DNA of 64,000 nt. Origin: Natronogracilivirga saccharolytica (GTDB lineage: Bacteria > Bacteroidota > Rhodothermia > Balneolales > Natronogracilivirgulaceae). The DNA lies in contig NZ_JAFIDN010000004.1 of assembly GCF_017921895.1 (NCBI RefSeq), positions 1 through 64,000 on the forward strand, written 5' to 3'. This document shows positions 7,352 through 16,395 of this stretch, piece by piece (the stretch's first letter is position 1; each line of letters begins with the position of its first letter). The notes under the pieces were generated by a model that saw only the letters and a program-made list of their open reading frames with translations, made no database searches and was not told where the DNA came from. Both the position numbers and the translations under genes were made by a program.

Positions 7352-8875
7352 ATGGACGGTTACGGCTCCGCTCAGCGCTGTATCGCCTGCTGTTTAGGAA
7401 TTTTGCTCATTTCCTCTCTTATCCCGCAAAAAGCAAACGGATCAGATCATACCGCACGCATAGGTCTTTCGCAAAATCTTTCCACCACTGAAACCCCTTT
7501 CTGGCTCCATGCCAATCGCGACGGCCGCATCCCGCCGAATTCCGCCAGAAATTTCGGCCTTTACGGACGGTATGACCGTCCTCTTTTTCAAAACTCCGAG
7601 GTCATTGATGGCGGTGCAGGTTTCCGCCTGGACCTTCTGGCATCAGATCTTGAGACCCGCCTCCGCTTTACCGAACTCTATGCTCATTTAGCCATTGCCG
7701 GCTGGCAGTTACATATCGGCCGGTTTTATGATACGATCGGATTGAATCCTGACCACCTTACGACCGGATCGATGATGATGAGCCGCAATGCCATGCAGCC
7801 ATTCAAGATTCGCTTGTCGACAACCGGATTCCGTCCAGTACCCCTGACCGGAGAGCGGCTTGCATTCAGGGCCCGCTGGTCGGAGGGAATTTTAACAGAC
7901 ACCCGCTTTGTGGAAAACACACGGGTGCACCAGAAGTATCTTTATCTGAGGCTGGAACTGGTTGAGAATGTATTTATAACCGGAGGTGTGGCCCACAACC
8001 TGATGTGGGGCGGCAGGCATCCGGAGCTCGGACACGTTCACCGCTCCTTCAGGGATTGGCTCAGCGACGTTCTGGCACAGCCGGACCGCAGGGTTTTTGA
8101 CAATGTAAGCCCGGTAGGCAACGGGCTCGGTGCATATGAGGCAGGTCTGGAGTATCGCTTGCCCGGCAGTTGGCGGATTGGTGCGCACCGGATGTTTTTT
8201 ATTGATGATAAAGAATCACTGAATCTCAGAAGTCCCCGGGACGGAATGTGGACAGTCTATTTTGACCGGCGCGGTGACGACACATCACGGTTGATTGAAT
8301 ACATCATCTATGAGCATATCAATACCAAAAATCAGGATGCCGGAACAGGGGATGCATACGGTCGGGCCCGGTATTATTCGCACTATGTCTACAGGGACGG
8401 ATGGGTTCATCATGGACAGATTCTCGGAACCCCTTTTTTCACGATCGATCCTGAAAAAATCGGAACTGATGAGCGCATTCTGGTTAATAACATCGTCCTG
8501 GCGCATCATCTCGGATTTTCCGGTTCTATTGACAGCAGTTTGTCATATGAGTTGGTCATGACGTATTCCCGAAATTACGGCATCTGTAATGATCAGACTT
8601 CAGGAGGAGGTTGCCGCGGTTCTGCTGAAGATCCGGTGCAGCAAAGGGATGATTATGTTCCTTTCCATGAACTGCGCCGGGATCGTTATTCAACCATGGT
8701 CACGCTCCGTTTTCCGGTTGACCGGATTCCGGGTCTCGGACCGGCTTCCATTATACTCAGCGGGAAAGAGGGCAGGAGCGGATCGGTGCACCTTTCCGCA
8801 TCCGTTGATGCCGGTGATTTTTATGAACAGGTAAGGCTGGGATTTGAAGTTGGTTTAAGTATGCCACTGAACTAA
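7352..8875 (+). CDS. Wzi-family outer-membrane protein (capsule assembly-like)
   Basis: About 507 residues from the ATG at 7352, which gives a sensible signal peptide (about 1-30, hydrophobic LGILLISSLIP). An ATG at 7304 overlapping the dehydrogenase is an alternative start. The body is beta-barrel-like with amphipathic aromatic strands. The Wzi-like hallmarks are LHIGRFYDTIG and HNLMWGGRHPELG, the second nearly matching a motif in the protein at 16396-18147. Escherichia coli Wzi is an outer-membrane lectin that helps hold capsule; a comparable role for the glycan made by the preceding genes is likely but inferred. Its stop overlaps the converging barrel gene by 4 bp. Confidence 0.78.
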   Translation: MDGYGSAQRCIACCLGILLISSLIPQKANGSDHTARIGLSQNLSTTETPFWLHANRDGRIPPNSARNFGLYGRYDRPLFQNSEVIDGGAGFRLDLLASDLETRLRFTELYAHLAIAGWQLHIGRFYDTIGLNPDHLTTGSMMMSRNAMQPFKIRLSTTGFRPVPLTGERLAFRARWSEGILTDTRFVENTRVHQKYLYLRLELVENVFITGGVAHNLMWGGRHPELGHVHRSFRDWLSDVLAQPDRRVFDNVSPVGNGLGAYEAGLEYRLPGSWRIGAHRMFFIDDKESLNLRSPRDGMWTVYFDRRGDDTSRLIEYIIYEHINTKNQDAGTGDAYGRARYYSHYVYRDGWVHHGQILGTPFFTIDPEKIGTDERILVNNIVLAHHLGFSGSIDSSLSYELVMTYSRNYGICNDQTSGGGCRGSAEDPVQQRDDYVPFHELRRDRYSTMVTLRFPVDRIPGLGPASIILSGKEGRSGSVHLSASVDAGDFYEQVRLGFEVGLSMPLN

Positions 8876-9609
8876 AAAATGACACCCAGACCGAGTGATA
8901 GCGTACTGAATCGCATGTCTTCGCGGAACTCCGGATCAGAACCAATATCCATAATGCTTATCTTGTATCGGATGTCGGCTGTTAACCGGGTATGTCTGCC
9001 GTACTCCACACCTGCACCAGCGATAAAATTGATGTCCGTTTCATTGAACTGGTCCCTGACATCACTTGAGAAGGCCTCATCAAAATCCACACCGAACACA
9101 TTGCCGCTCAGATCACCTGAAAAGCGGGACCGCGTATTGTAGGCGATGGAAGCGCCGGAATAGATATTGAATGAATATCCCGGCCTGGTATATCTTGGTG
9201 GTTCCGGAATGGGATCCCTGTTGCTCAGACGAAGCAATATGGGCAGTTCAACATGCGTCATGGTCAGCCTGCCGTCAACACGCATATCCTGACCACGAAT
9301 AATAACATCTTCGTTGAAACTGGTACTGCGTGTGATATAGTTGACCTCCGGTTGAATCGAAAACACCCGTGACAGATTGAACCGGATATAGGCGCTGGCA
9401 TCGTAATTCCAGGAAAAATCCGAATCCATTGTCACGGCAATATCCTCTTCGGCATTGGTATAGCTGCCATGCAGGTATGAGACATTTCTGCCAAGTGCGA
9501 ATCCGTATTCTACATTCCGGGAAAGCGTTTCTGCCGGAAGCAAGAAGACCGGCAAAATGAGCAAGAACAACAATCTTGTTATATAATTTTTCTTCATAAT
9601 GCTTTTCAT
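8872..9609 (-). CDS. Outer-membrane beta-barrel protein (PorT/OMP_b-brl family)
   Basis: About 245 residues. The start is the ATG at 9609, with AGGA just upstream; the TTG at 9612 is less likely. A signal peptide (to about residue 27) is followed by alternating beta strands such as YGFALGRNVSYL, FSIQPEVNYITR, VELPILLRL and a final strand ending in a hydrophobic LGLGVIF. This matches the small 8-stranded barrels (PF13568) common in this phylum. Such barrels are mostly of unknown function. Monocistronic; it converges on the Wzi-like gene with a 4-bp overlap. Confidence 0.8.
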   Translation of the reverse strand: MKSIMKKNYITRLLFLLILPVFLLPAETLSRNVEYGFALGRNVSYLHGSYTNAEEDIAVTMDSDFSWNYDASAYIRFNLSRVFSIQPEVNYITRSTSFNEDVIIRGQDMRVDGRLTMTHVELPILLRLSNRDPIPEPPRYTRPGYSFNIYSGASIAYNTRSRFSGDLSGNVFGVDFDEAFSSDVRDQFNETDINFIAGAGVEYGRHTRLTADIRYKISIMDIGSDPEFREDMRFSTLSLGLGVIF

Positions 9610-9674
9610 CAAATCCTGAAGATGTAATGTAATAATATTCAGAAGTTCTGCTGTTTTTTAAAAAATTAAGCTTA

Positions 9675-9711
9675 AAAAAAGGGAAGGTAATCAGATTACC
9701 TTCCCTTTTTT
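9675..9711 (-). terminator. Bidirectional terminator
   Basis: The arms are 9675-9690 and 9696-9711 (AAAAAAGGGAAGGTAA and its complement) with a 5-nt loop. The A- and T-runs on both sides let it act in either direction. It lies downstream of the lipoprotein gene at 9768-10979. Confidence 0.85.
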
Positions 9712-9767
9712 GTTTCTACTCTTATATCACTTGAGTGACAGTAACGTACATATAATTCAGTTACGTT

Positions 9768-10979
9768 TCATTGTTCTTTCGTATCACCATGAATCAGAAT
9801 GTAGAGTGGCGGTACGGGAAGATCACCCGATTCCGGCGGGAAATCATCGGAAGTTGGCTCGCCAAACGGTCCGGTCATGTCAAATTCATCTTCAAGATCA
9901 ATTGTGAAAGTGACATCGAATCCAAACGGATCACCGGAGTCATAAAAGGATTCCTTTTTATATGGAAACTGACCAATGCCCAGGCCAGAAGGCAGGTCCC
10001 GGCCAACATAGACCGAAAACTTGTTTGCAGGATAATCAAACTCATTTTCCTTGTTGAAGATGTTGATGTACAATTTGTCGTCATTGTCATGCCACATTTT
10101 TACATCTGCAACCTGCGGACAATCCGTGATTTCGGATGGTTCCGGATTCTGAAGATTGCCGAATCCGCAGTCGGCATATAAACCTGCCATAAGCGGATTG
10201 TTTTCTCCAAACTCATCACCAACGTCACCGTTTTCCTCAATATCATAAAACCAGTAGTAGGTGACCCAGCCCCATCGCTGGCCAAGATCGTGTACTCTGA
10301 ATGAATTTGAGTTCAAATTGTGAGGAGCAGCCCAGGACCATGCTGTACCTTCAATGATTACTGTCTGGGTAGACTTGTCATTGGTTTCATGTACCGATGC
10401 ATCGGCAAAAATGGCATGAATGCTGCCGGGGGTATGACGGAAATCGTCGCCGTTCTTTTTGACGTCTTCAAGGACAGCATCGAATGCGCTTCGGTTGAGT
10501 TCGTCAAATATCTGATTTTCATCGATATCAAACTCTTTGTAATCGATAAGCGTCCAGATAACGGCCTGAATTTCCTTGTAGCTGACACCATCAATGGTCC
10601 GGAAGTATTCCGACCGTTTGTTCAGAACGTAGTTGAGCTTGTTCCAGTTTTTGTCATTGTAAGTGGAATAAAGCGAAAGGTCATCGTATTCCCGCCCCCT
10701 GGTGTCAATGGGTGCGCTCCAGTGGGCACACCAGCCAAGGTAGTCACCGTCCAGAATGGTGTTGTTGGCCCTGACACCGGAAAGGTTTACGTTAAAATAC
10801 CCCCTGTCGTTATTGCGGTCCACCCGCAGGGTCACATTTTCCGCGCCTTCGATCACGGAAAAGTTGGGTACCTTGTCTGCTTTCTCATGAAAAGAGCCAA
10901 CGGTGCTTTCATCACAGCTTGAAAGAAACAGTGCCATCATAAGAAAAGGCGCGATTATATAGCAGTTACGTTTCTTCAT
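9768..10979 (-). CDS. Lipoprotein with thioester-domain-like Cys and Gln motifs
   Basis: 403 residues. A lipobox (LSSC, C22) indicates membrane anchoring; AGGAG precedes the ATG. The first half contains LGWCAHWSAPID (C84), then NWNKLNYVLN and YKEIQAVIWTLID (Q138, W142). The combination of an aromatic-Cys motif and a QxxxW (Q-A-V-I-W) motif some 50 residues later, plus the intervening lone-helix sequence, resembles the thioester domains (TED) of Gram-positive adhesins, in which a Cys-Gln internal thioester captures host amines. The second half is acidic and beta-rich, with no recognised domain. It is followed by a terminator. The thioester assignment is a hypothesis from short motifs; function unknown. 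Confidence 0.6.
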   Translation of the reverse strand: MKKRNCYIIAPFLMMALFLSSCDESTVGSFHEKADKVPNFSVIEGAENVTLRVDRNNDRGYFNVNLSGVRANNTILDGDYLGWCAHWSAPIDTRGREYDDLSLYSTYNDKNWNKLNYVLNKRSEYFRTIDGVSYKEIQAVIWTLIDYKEFDIDENQIFDELNRSAFDAVLEDVKKNGDDFRHTPGSIHAIFADASVHETNDKSTQTVIIEGTAWSWAAPHNLNSNSFRVHDLGQRWGWVTYYWFYDIEENGDVGDEFGENNPLMAGLYADCGFGNLQNPEPSEITDCPQVADVKMWHDNDDKLYINIFNKENEFDYPANKFSVYVGRDLPSGLGIGQFPYKKESFYDSGDPFGFDVTFTIDLEDEFDMTGPFGEPTSDDFPPESGDLPVPPLYILIHGDTKEQ

Positions 10980-11695
10980 GGTTATACGCTCCTGATTAAG
11001 ATGCTTCGTGAAGTGTTATATAGTCATTGCACTGATGAACTGCAGTACAACAATTGCTTTAAAACGGATACTATCAGTTGCTTTAAAACGGATACTATCA
11101 GTCAAATAGTAATCATAGTTTCAAATGGAAAAAAATTAAATTATTTCAATAATTCCATGTACTTATAAATAAGTGTCATTTGAGCCGTTCTGCAGGCAAG
11201 GGGTTGGCAAATATTTAAATATTCTAATGATAGCCTTAAAAAATCACACCATGAAATCAGGATAACTAAGATAAAAAATGGGATAACGTTCAGCCTGTAA
11301 GCCATAATTTTAAAAATCAACAACAAGACAGAATTACAGCTTTCTGATATCTTGGCTCAAGGAGAGCAGACTATTATAAAATCCTAACAGGAACGGAGGG
11401 GTATATTACGATAATTTAATTACTTATGCATACGTGATGTTGTATATTCCCTTTGCAATCAATGGATATGTCAGATTATTCATCACATTCTGACACACAG
11501 CGGTAACATCATGATTGCCGGTTTAAAGGACTTTTTAGTCAGGTTGAAACATCAGGTTCAGGTATCACACAATCCCACGTATGCTAATGTAAAAACGACC
11601 GGGTTTGTTCCACTGATTGACACTAAAGAATAAAACTGAAGATTCATCGCAGCGTATCTGCTGCCCTTTGCAAAAGGAGTTTAACGAAGACAGTT
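10980..11695. other. 716-bp intergenic region
   Basis: No convincing gene. It holds a perfect 24-bp tandem duplication (separate entry) just upstream of the lipoprotein gene, and presumably divergent promoters for that gene and for the dehydratase at 11696. The only open frames are short and lack coding character. Confidence 0.5.
11054..11101. repeat. Perfect 24-bp tandem duplication
   Basis: TTGCTTTAAAACGGATACTATCAG occurs twice without a gap (11054-11077 and 11078-11101). It sits 75-122 bp upstream of the lipoprotein start (minus strand), within its probable promoter region. Two copies only, so it is not a CRISPR. Confidence 0.9.
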
Positions 11696-13555
11696 ATGAG
11701 CAAACAGACAAAGAAATTCATCATTGATCTAACGGTTTGGTCACTTGCCCTGCCGGTTGCATATATCCTGCGGCTGGAAGGTGACATCGGTGCTCACATT
11801 TCAAGCATCCTCCTCATAACCGCTCTGGTTGTTCCCATCAAGGCTGTCATTTTATACGGACTGGGATTGCATCTGCAGAACTGGCCCAAAATAAGTGTGC
11901 TGGATCTCTTTCACATTATAGAGTCTGTCGGAATTGTCTCTTTTTGTGTATTTCTGTCTACTTTCTTCGTACAGTCATGGCTTTTCATTCCCCAGAGTGT
12001 TCCGATTATCGAAGCGTTTATCGCCATCATCATGCTGAGCTCGGTCCGTCTCGGCGCCCGGCTGCTGCATGAAAACAGCATGAATATTGAGGTGCGGCAA
12101 TCCAGGAAGCCGGTTAAACGCGTACTTATCGCCGGAGCAGGGGAAGCAGGAACCCAGCTTGCACGCACCATACTCCGCCACCCTGAATCCCATCTCAAAG
12201 TGGTCGGATTTCTGGATGATCTGTCTTCCAAACAAAAAGAGTGGTTCATGGGGCTTCCTGTATTCGGCGGCCTTGCCGATCTGAAAAAAGTCGTCAGGGA
12301 ACAATCCGTTGACAAGCTGATTATTGCACTGCCCACCGTTTCGGGTCATGTCATCCGGTCTGTTGTCGAACACGCCCAGGAAGCGGAAGTCGAATACAAA
12401 ATCATCCCGAGTATGTTCGATCTGCTCGGGGATAAATTTGAAATTTCACAGCTTCGGGACGTCAATCTCGAGGATTTGCTGAGAAGAAAACCTGTTACCC
12501 TGGATATTGAGCCGATCTCAGAATACCTCAACGGAAGGACTGTCATGGTAACCGGCGCCGGCGGATCCATCGGAAGCGAAATCATCCGCCAGGTAACCCG
12601 GTTTGACCCGGATCATATTGTGCTTCTTGGACGGGGTGAAAACAGCATTTTTGAATTTGAAAGAGAGTGCCGAAAAGAGTATCCGCACCTGCAATTTACA
12701 TCTCTGATCGCAGATGTCAGGGACTACAATACTCTGGAATCCCACTTCAAAAACTTCAGACCTGATGTCATCTTTCATGCAGCTGCCCATAAACATGTGC
12801 CGCTGATGGAAGCCAATCCCGACCAGGCTATCTTCAACAATGTCATCGGCACCCGGAACCTGACGGAACTGGCCCTTGAATATGGTGTCAAGCGATTTGT
12901 CAACATTTCGTCTGACAAATCTGTAAACCCGACTTCCATAATGGGATGCTCAAAGCGGGTCGCCGAGTTTGTCGTTGAATGGGCGTCTCTGCGTGCAAAG
13001 GAAAACCAGTCATTCGTCTCAGTCCGGTTCGGAAATGTGCTCGGAAGCAGGGGCAGCGTGGTGCCGCTGTTCAAACAGCAAATTCAGAACGGCGGACCGG
13101 TAACCATCACGCATGAGAATATGACGCGTTATTTTATGACTATTCCGGAAGCTTCACAGCTGGTGCTTCAGGCCGGTGGTCTGGGGCAGAACGGATCTGT
13201 CTATGTGCTGGATATGGGGCAGCCCGTCAGGATAATCGATCTGGCATGTGATCTTATCCGCCTTTCCGGACTCGAACCATACGAGGATATCCGGATCGTT
13301 TCAACAGGCATTCGTCCGGGTGAGAAACTTTATGAGGAGCTGCTCACGGCAGAGGAGGGAACTACAGCTACTCACCACTCCAAAATATTCACCGCCAGGT
13401 GCAATGGTCTTCCGGAAGAAGGATTCATGGAATTGCTCGACGAACTTCTTACAAAAGCCATGGAAAGAGACCATCAGGGAATACGGATTCAGTTGAAGAA
13501 AATGATTCCAACGTATGCCCTCGAAACAACGAATGTGCAGACAAAGTCAGCATAG
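11696..13555 (+). CDS. Nucleotide-sugar 4,6-dehydratase/epimerase, CapD/WbpM/FlaA1 type
   Basis: 619 residues, the full-length membrane form. Hydrophobic N-terminal helices (about 8-25, 36-56, 76-94, 101-116) are followed by a Rossmann-like domain with AGAGEAG (146-152) and a second SDR domain with VTGAGGSIGSE (285-295), AAAHKHVPLME and the SSDKSVNPTSIMGCSKR segment. Met replaces the usual catalytic Tyr in the MGxSKR motif, as in WbpM-type UDP-GlcNAc 4,6-dehydratases. The enzyme would supply a 4-keto-6-deoxy sugar for the surface glycan, likely for the cluster at 2482-8875. GGAG lies 20 bp upstream of the ATG. It stands alone rather than in an operon. Confidence 0.92.
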   Translation: MSKQTKKFIIDLTVWSLALPVAYILRLEGDIGAHISSILLITALVVPIKAVILYGLGLHLQNWPKISVLDLFHIIESVGIVSFCVFLSTFFVQSWLFIPQSVPIIEAFIAIIMLSSVRLGARLLHENSMNIEVRQSRKPVKRVLIAGAGEAGTQLARTILRHPESHLKVVGFLDDLSSKQKEWFMGLPVFGGLADLKKVVREQSVDKLIIALPTVSGHVIRSVVEHAQEAEVEYKIIPSMFDLLGDKFEISQLRDVNLEDLLRRKPVTLDIEPISEYLNGRTVMVTGAGGSIGSEIIRQVTRFDPDHIVLLGRGENSIFEFERECRKEYPHLQFTSLIADVRDYNTLESHFKNFRPDVIFHAAAHKHVPLMEANPDQAIFNNVIGTRNLTELALEYGVKRFVNISSDKSVNPTSIMGCSKRVAEFVVEWASLRAKENQSFVSVRFGNVLGSRGSVVPLFKQQIQNGGPVTITHENMTRYFMTIPEASQLVLQAGGLGQNGSVYVLDMGQPVRIIDLACDLIRLSGLEPYEDIRIVSTGIRPGEKLYEELLTAEEGTTATHHSKIFTARCNGLPEEGFMELLDELLTKAMERDHQGIRIQLKKMIPTYALETTNVQTKSA

Positions 13556-14009
13556 CTTTGAGTTGCTGTAAACAAAACGTCATGGCAGAGGATACATAGA
13601 AGAGTTAAAGAAACCACATCCGAATTAAATCAGTTATCATTAAAGAGAGTCACTTCCTGTTAAAATAATGCGGTTATTGTTTTAAGCATTTCGTGTTCAG
13701 AAACTATTCCAAATCCTGGTTTCCTGAAGTCACGCAAGCGCTGAATTTATTCTGTTACAGCCATTGTCAGTTGGATTTAATTCGTCGCTGCTTTCCGGGA
13801 AATATCAGTCAAATTAAGAGATGTTTTCATGAACAACCACCATTTCATAGAAGTATCTTTTTCAAATTGTTTTTGCTTTTTTTGTTTCTGTCAAACTATT
13901 TATTACATTTTATGTGATATCTTAGTTGGGCACTCTTCAATTTAAAATCTTGAGAAAAAGAGCATACCGCTTTTTATACTTACCGCTATTTGAAATAAAA
14001 AAGACAGCC
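13556..14009. other. Intergenic, nothing recognised
   Basis: 454 bp between the dehydratase and the barrel/SPOR gene. It is AT-rich towards its right end, where the promoter of the next gene should lie. The open frames here (for example 13693-13917) have no coding character. Confidence 0.4.
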
Positions 14010-15266
14010 ATGAATATATCTTACCGTATTTCATTTCTGCTTTCAACTGCTTTGCTTGCTATAGTATTTCTGTCAGCTCCGCAATCTGTTGATGCTCAGG
14101 AAAATGAATCTTCTTCTCCCGACCTGAGAAAGTGGAGCATTAACCTTTACGGGGGCTCTTTTCTCGCCCGGACAGATATGAATGCCACCCCGTTTACCGG
14201 TTATGCCGGAACCCGTACACGCCATCTCAATCCTTCTTTCGGAGCAGATATTGAATATATGGCAGCACCCGGATTCGGACTGCGTCTGCGGTACGACTAT
14301 TCGATGATCGAAAATGATGAGGACTTTGATTCCTTTGAACTCACCATGCAGGCCGTAACAGCCGGGGTCAGTTTTTATCCTCTGAATGCCCTGCGCTCCG
14401 GCGAACGCAGCCCCTGGCTCAATCCGTATATCTCGGCGCATATCGGTCAGGCTTTCAGCGACTGGTCCGGAATTGATGGAGTTGAAGATGATGATTCCAG
14501 AGACGCAACATATGGATTCGGAATCGGCGCCAAAATTCGTCTGGGCAGCCGTATTGACTGGATTCTTGATTATCAGTACCGGTACTTCAATCCCGGTTAC
14601 GAAATTGATGGCGGAGCGGGAACAGGTGACACCTTCGAAAATGACCGGCTCGCCGGATTTTCAACCGGTTTTTCTCTCAAGTTCGGCAGCTCTGAGCGTA
14701 ATCACGCCCGCTGGTATTCTCCTTCATATGAATCCAGGCAGTGGCAAGCCGGCATGGAATCCCGTATGAGCGAGCAGGAAGCAGAGCAGGAGGATGTCAT
14801 CAGCATGGTGGATCAGCAAAATGCAACCATAGAAAGTATCGTCAGCGATCTGGAAGGAAAGGCCGACCAAAATCAGCTTGAGCGTCTGCTCAATGATCTT
14901 GCCGATCTTCAGGACGATCTTGATGACCTTGGTGCCACACTTGACCATGAACTCAGCCGCATCGATGATATCCACAATGCAGCGGGAATGGCTTATCTGA
15001 CTACCGAAATGCCGGAAGGTTATTATTATGTCCAGGTATATGCCGCCTGGAACAAGCGGCTTGTTCAGCGCGCACTGTTGCAGACGCGTGACACACTGGC
15101 TGAGGAGGGAATCAACGTGAATGAGCTTCAGTTCTACGTTTATCAGGTTCCCAGCGGACTGTTTACAGCTCAAATCGGACGGTTCGATGATGAGCCTGCA
15201 GCCAACGGTGTGCTCGAAGCCGCCCTGAACCTGTTTGACGATTCGTTTGTCCGCACACCGCAATAA
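14010..15266 (+). CDS. Outer-membrane barrel protein with coiled coil and C-terminal SPOR-like domain
   Basis: 418 residues from the ATG at 14010; a TTG 84 bp earlier would put 28 extra residues before the signal peptide. A signal peptide ends near DAQ. An eight-stranded OmpA-like barrel follows (about 35-235), then a long heptad-rich stretch (about 250-330) with QNQLERLLNDLADLQDDLDD. The C-terminus, YYYVQVYAAWNKRLV to the end, looks like a SPOR domain, which binds denuded peptidoglycan. The architecture suggests an outer-membrane-to-wall tether that uses SPOR where OmpA uses its own wall-binding domain. A paralogue with the same layout is at 62786-63991. A terminator follows. Confidence 0.75.
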   Translation: MNISYRISFLLSTALLAIVFLSAPQSVDAQENESSSPDLRKWSINLYGGSFLARTDMNATPFTGYAGTRTRHLNPSFGADIEYMAAPGFGLRLRYDYSMIENDEDFDSFELTMQAVTAGVSFYPLNALRSGERSPWLNPYISAHIGQAFSDWSGIDGVEDDDSRDATYGFGIGAKIRLGSRIDWILDYQYRYFNPGYEIDGGAGTGDTFENDRLAGFSTGFSLKFGSSERNHARWYSPSYESRQWQAGMESRMSEQEAEQEDVISMVDQQNATIESIVSDLEGKADQNQLERLLNDLADLQDDLDDLGATLDHELSRIDDIHNAAGMAYLTTEMPEGYYYVQVYAAWNKRLVQRALLQTRDTLAEEGINVNELQFYVYQVPSGLFTAQIGRFDDEPAANGVLEAALNLFDDSFVRTPQ

Positions 15267-15283
15267 TAATCAGTAAAAGTGGC

Positions 15284-15374
15284 AATGTTCCGCCGGAACA
15301 TTACGAATTTATCATAGATCAGAGAGTTTTATTTATTTAAACCCCGGTTTCTTTCGTGACGCCGGGGTTTTTTA
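15284..15374 (+). terminator. Tandem hairpins, the second a typical terminator
   Basis: The first hairpin is AATGTTCC (15284-15291) paired with GGAACATT (15295-15302), with a 3-nt loop. The second has arms AAACCCCGG (15339-15347) and CCGGGGTTT (15362-15370) and a T-run after it. Together they end transcription of the barrel/SPOR gene. Confidence 0.85.
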
Positions 15375-15587
15375 TTGGCGCGCCCGGCAGGGTTGAATGC
15401 ACAAACTGCATGACAAAAACCATATCTAAGGAAATAAAAAATAATAACATGCACATGTTTGCAAGTTGCCGATTTTGATGTACATTACGGCTATACCTGC
15501 ATCCGCTTCTCTGCAGGCCGGGCAGTTTGCATTACCATCCGGCAGGTCCTCCTGCTTCCATCCCCACCTAATCAAGCTTCTCTGGTC

Positions 15588-16310
15588 ATGATCACATTAC
15601 ATAAATCCCTCTATTTGCACCGGAATGTGCGCTGTGGGCGAGTTGTCATCTGCACCAAAAGCACGTTGGCCGGATTGTCACTGGCAGTTATAATTTTGTT
15701 TGTCACTAATCCGGCAGTATCCCGTGAACTATCCCGCGATTCAACCACGGCAGGGCATTCAACGGAAACACGAAACGCCGTGGTAAATTATCAGGACGCG
15801 CAAATGCATAATGATTCAGATCCCGGATATGAAAGTGCGGATTATCCCGGCCTGCAGGAAGCCGTGGAACAGCCCGCTGCTGAGCAGATCGGCCCGACAT
15901 CCCGGAATGAATTTCGATACGGAGTCGGTTTCCAGGGCTCTTTTCCGGCATGGGGGCTCAGCGGCATGATGACGCTCAACGAAACCATCTCCGTCCAGGC
16001 CATACTGGGCCTGCTTGGTAATCTTAATACCGTTGCCGGCCGGGGCTTGTATACCTTCCGAGAGGAACAGCACTGGGATGCCTACGGGTACGGCATGGTC
16101 GGATATTGGAGTTACCGTACTTCAGGAATCAGCAGCGACAATGCCCTGGGATTCGGGGCCGGGGCCGGCATTCAGTACGACTGGCGTGCTTTTGATGAAA
16201 ATCTGCCGCCCATTTACTGGAATATTGAACTCGGCTTCGGTGTTGTGAATCTGGATAACTACAATTTCAGTACGATTATGTTCGGGACTGGAGTGCATTA
16301 CCGGTTTTAG
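15588..16310 (+). CDS. Putative outer-membrane beta-barrel protein
   Basis: About 240 residues if started at the ATG at 15588; an earlier in-frame start at 15459 adds 43 residues with no family support. A hydrophobic helix (LAGLSLAVIILFVTNPAVS, about residues 28-46) acts as a signal sequence. A polar, low-complexity linker comes next, then glycine- and aromatic-rich strands ending IMFGTGVHYRF, which has the C-terminal aromatic of a barrel. I do not recognise the family beyond the general barrel pattern. It is convergent with the Wzi-like gene at 16396. Confidence 0.6.
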   Translation: MITLHKSLYLHRNVRCGRVVICTKSTLAGLSLAVIILFVTNPAVSRELSRDSTTAGHSTETRNAVVNYQDAQMHNDSDPGYESADYPGLQEAVEQPAAEQIGPTSRNEFRYGVGFQGSFPAWGLSGMMTLNETISVQAILGLLGNLNTVAGRGLYTFREEQHWDAYGYGMVGYWSYRTSGISSDNALGFGAGAGIQYDWRAFDENLPPIYWNIELGFGVVNLDNYNFSTIMFGTGVHYRF

Positions 16311-16395
16311 CTGCCATAACCGACGCTGACACCGGCAGGGCCCGGACCGGAAAGTGACTGCCGGTCTCAGCGTCAGCAGCATCAGAACCCGAACA

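Noticed and set aside
11054-11101. Possible CRISPR array
   Set aside because: Only two repeats directly adjacent, with no spacers and no cas gene in the window.
11141-11326. 61-codon minus-strand frame in the intergenic region
   Set aside because: Short and hydrophobic without a start signal or relatives I can recognise; codon usage unlike neighbours.
13693-13917. 74-codon frame before the barrel/SPOR gene
   Set aside because: AT-rich, Phe/Leu/His-rich translation with no ribosome-binding site; likely promoter DNA.
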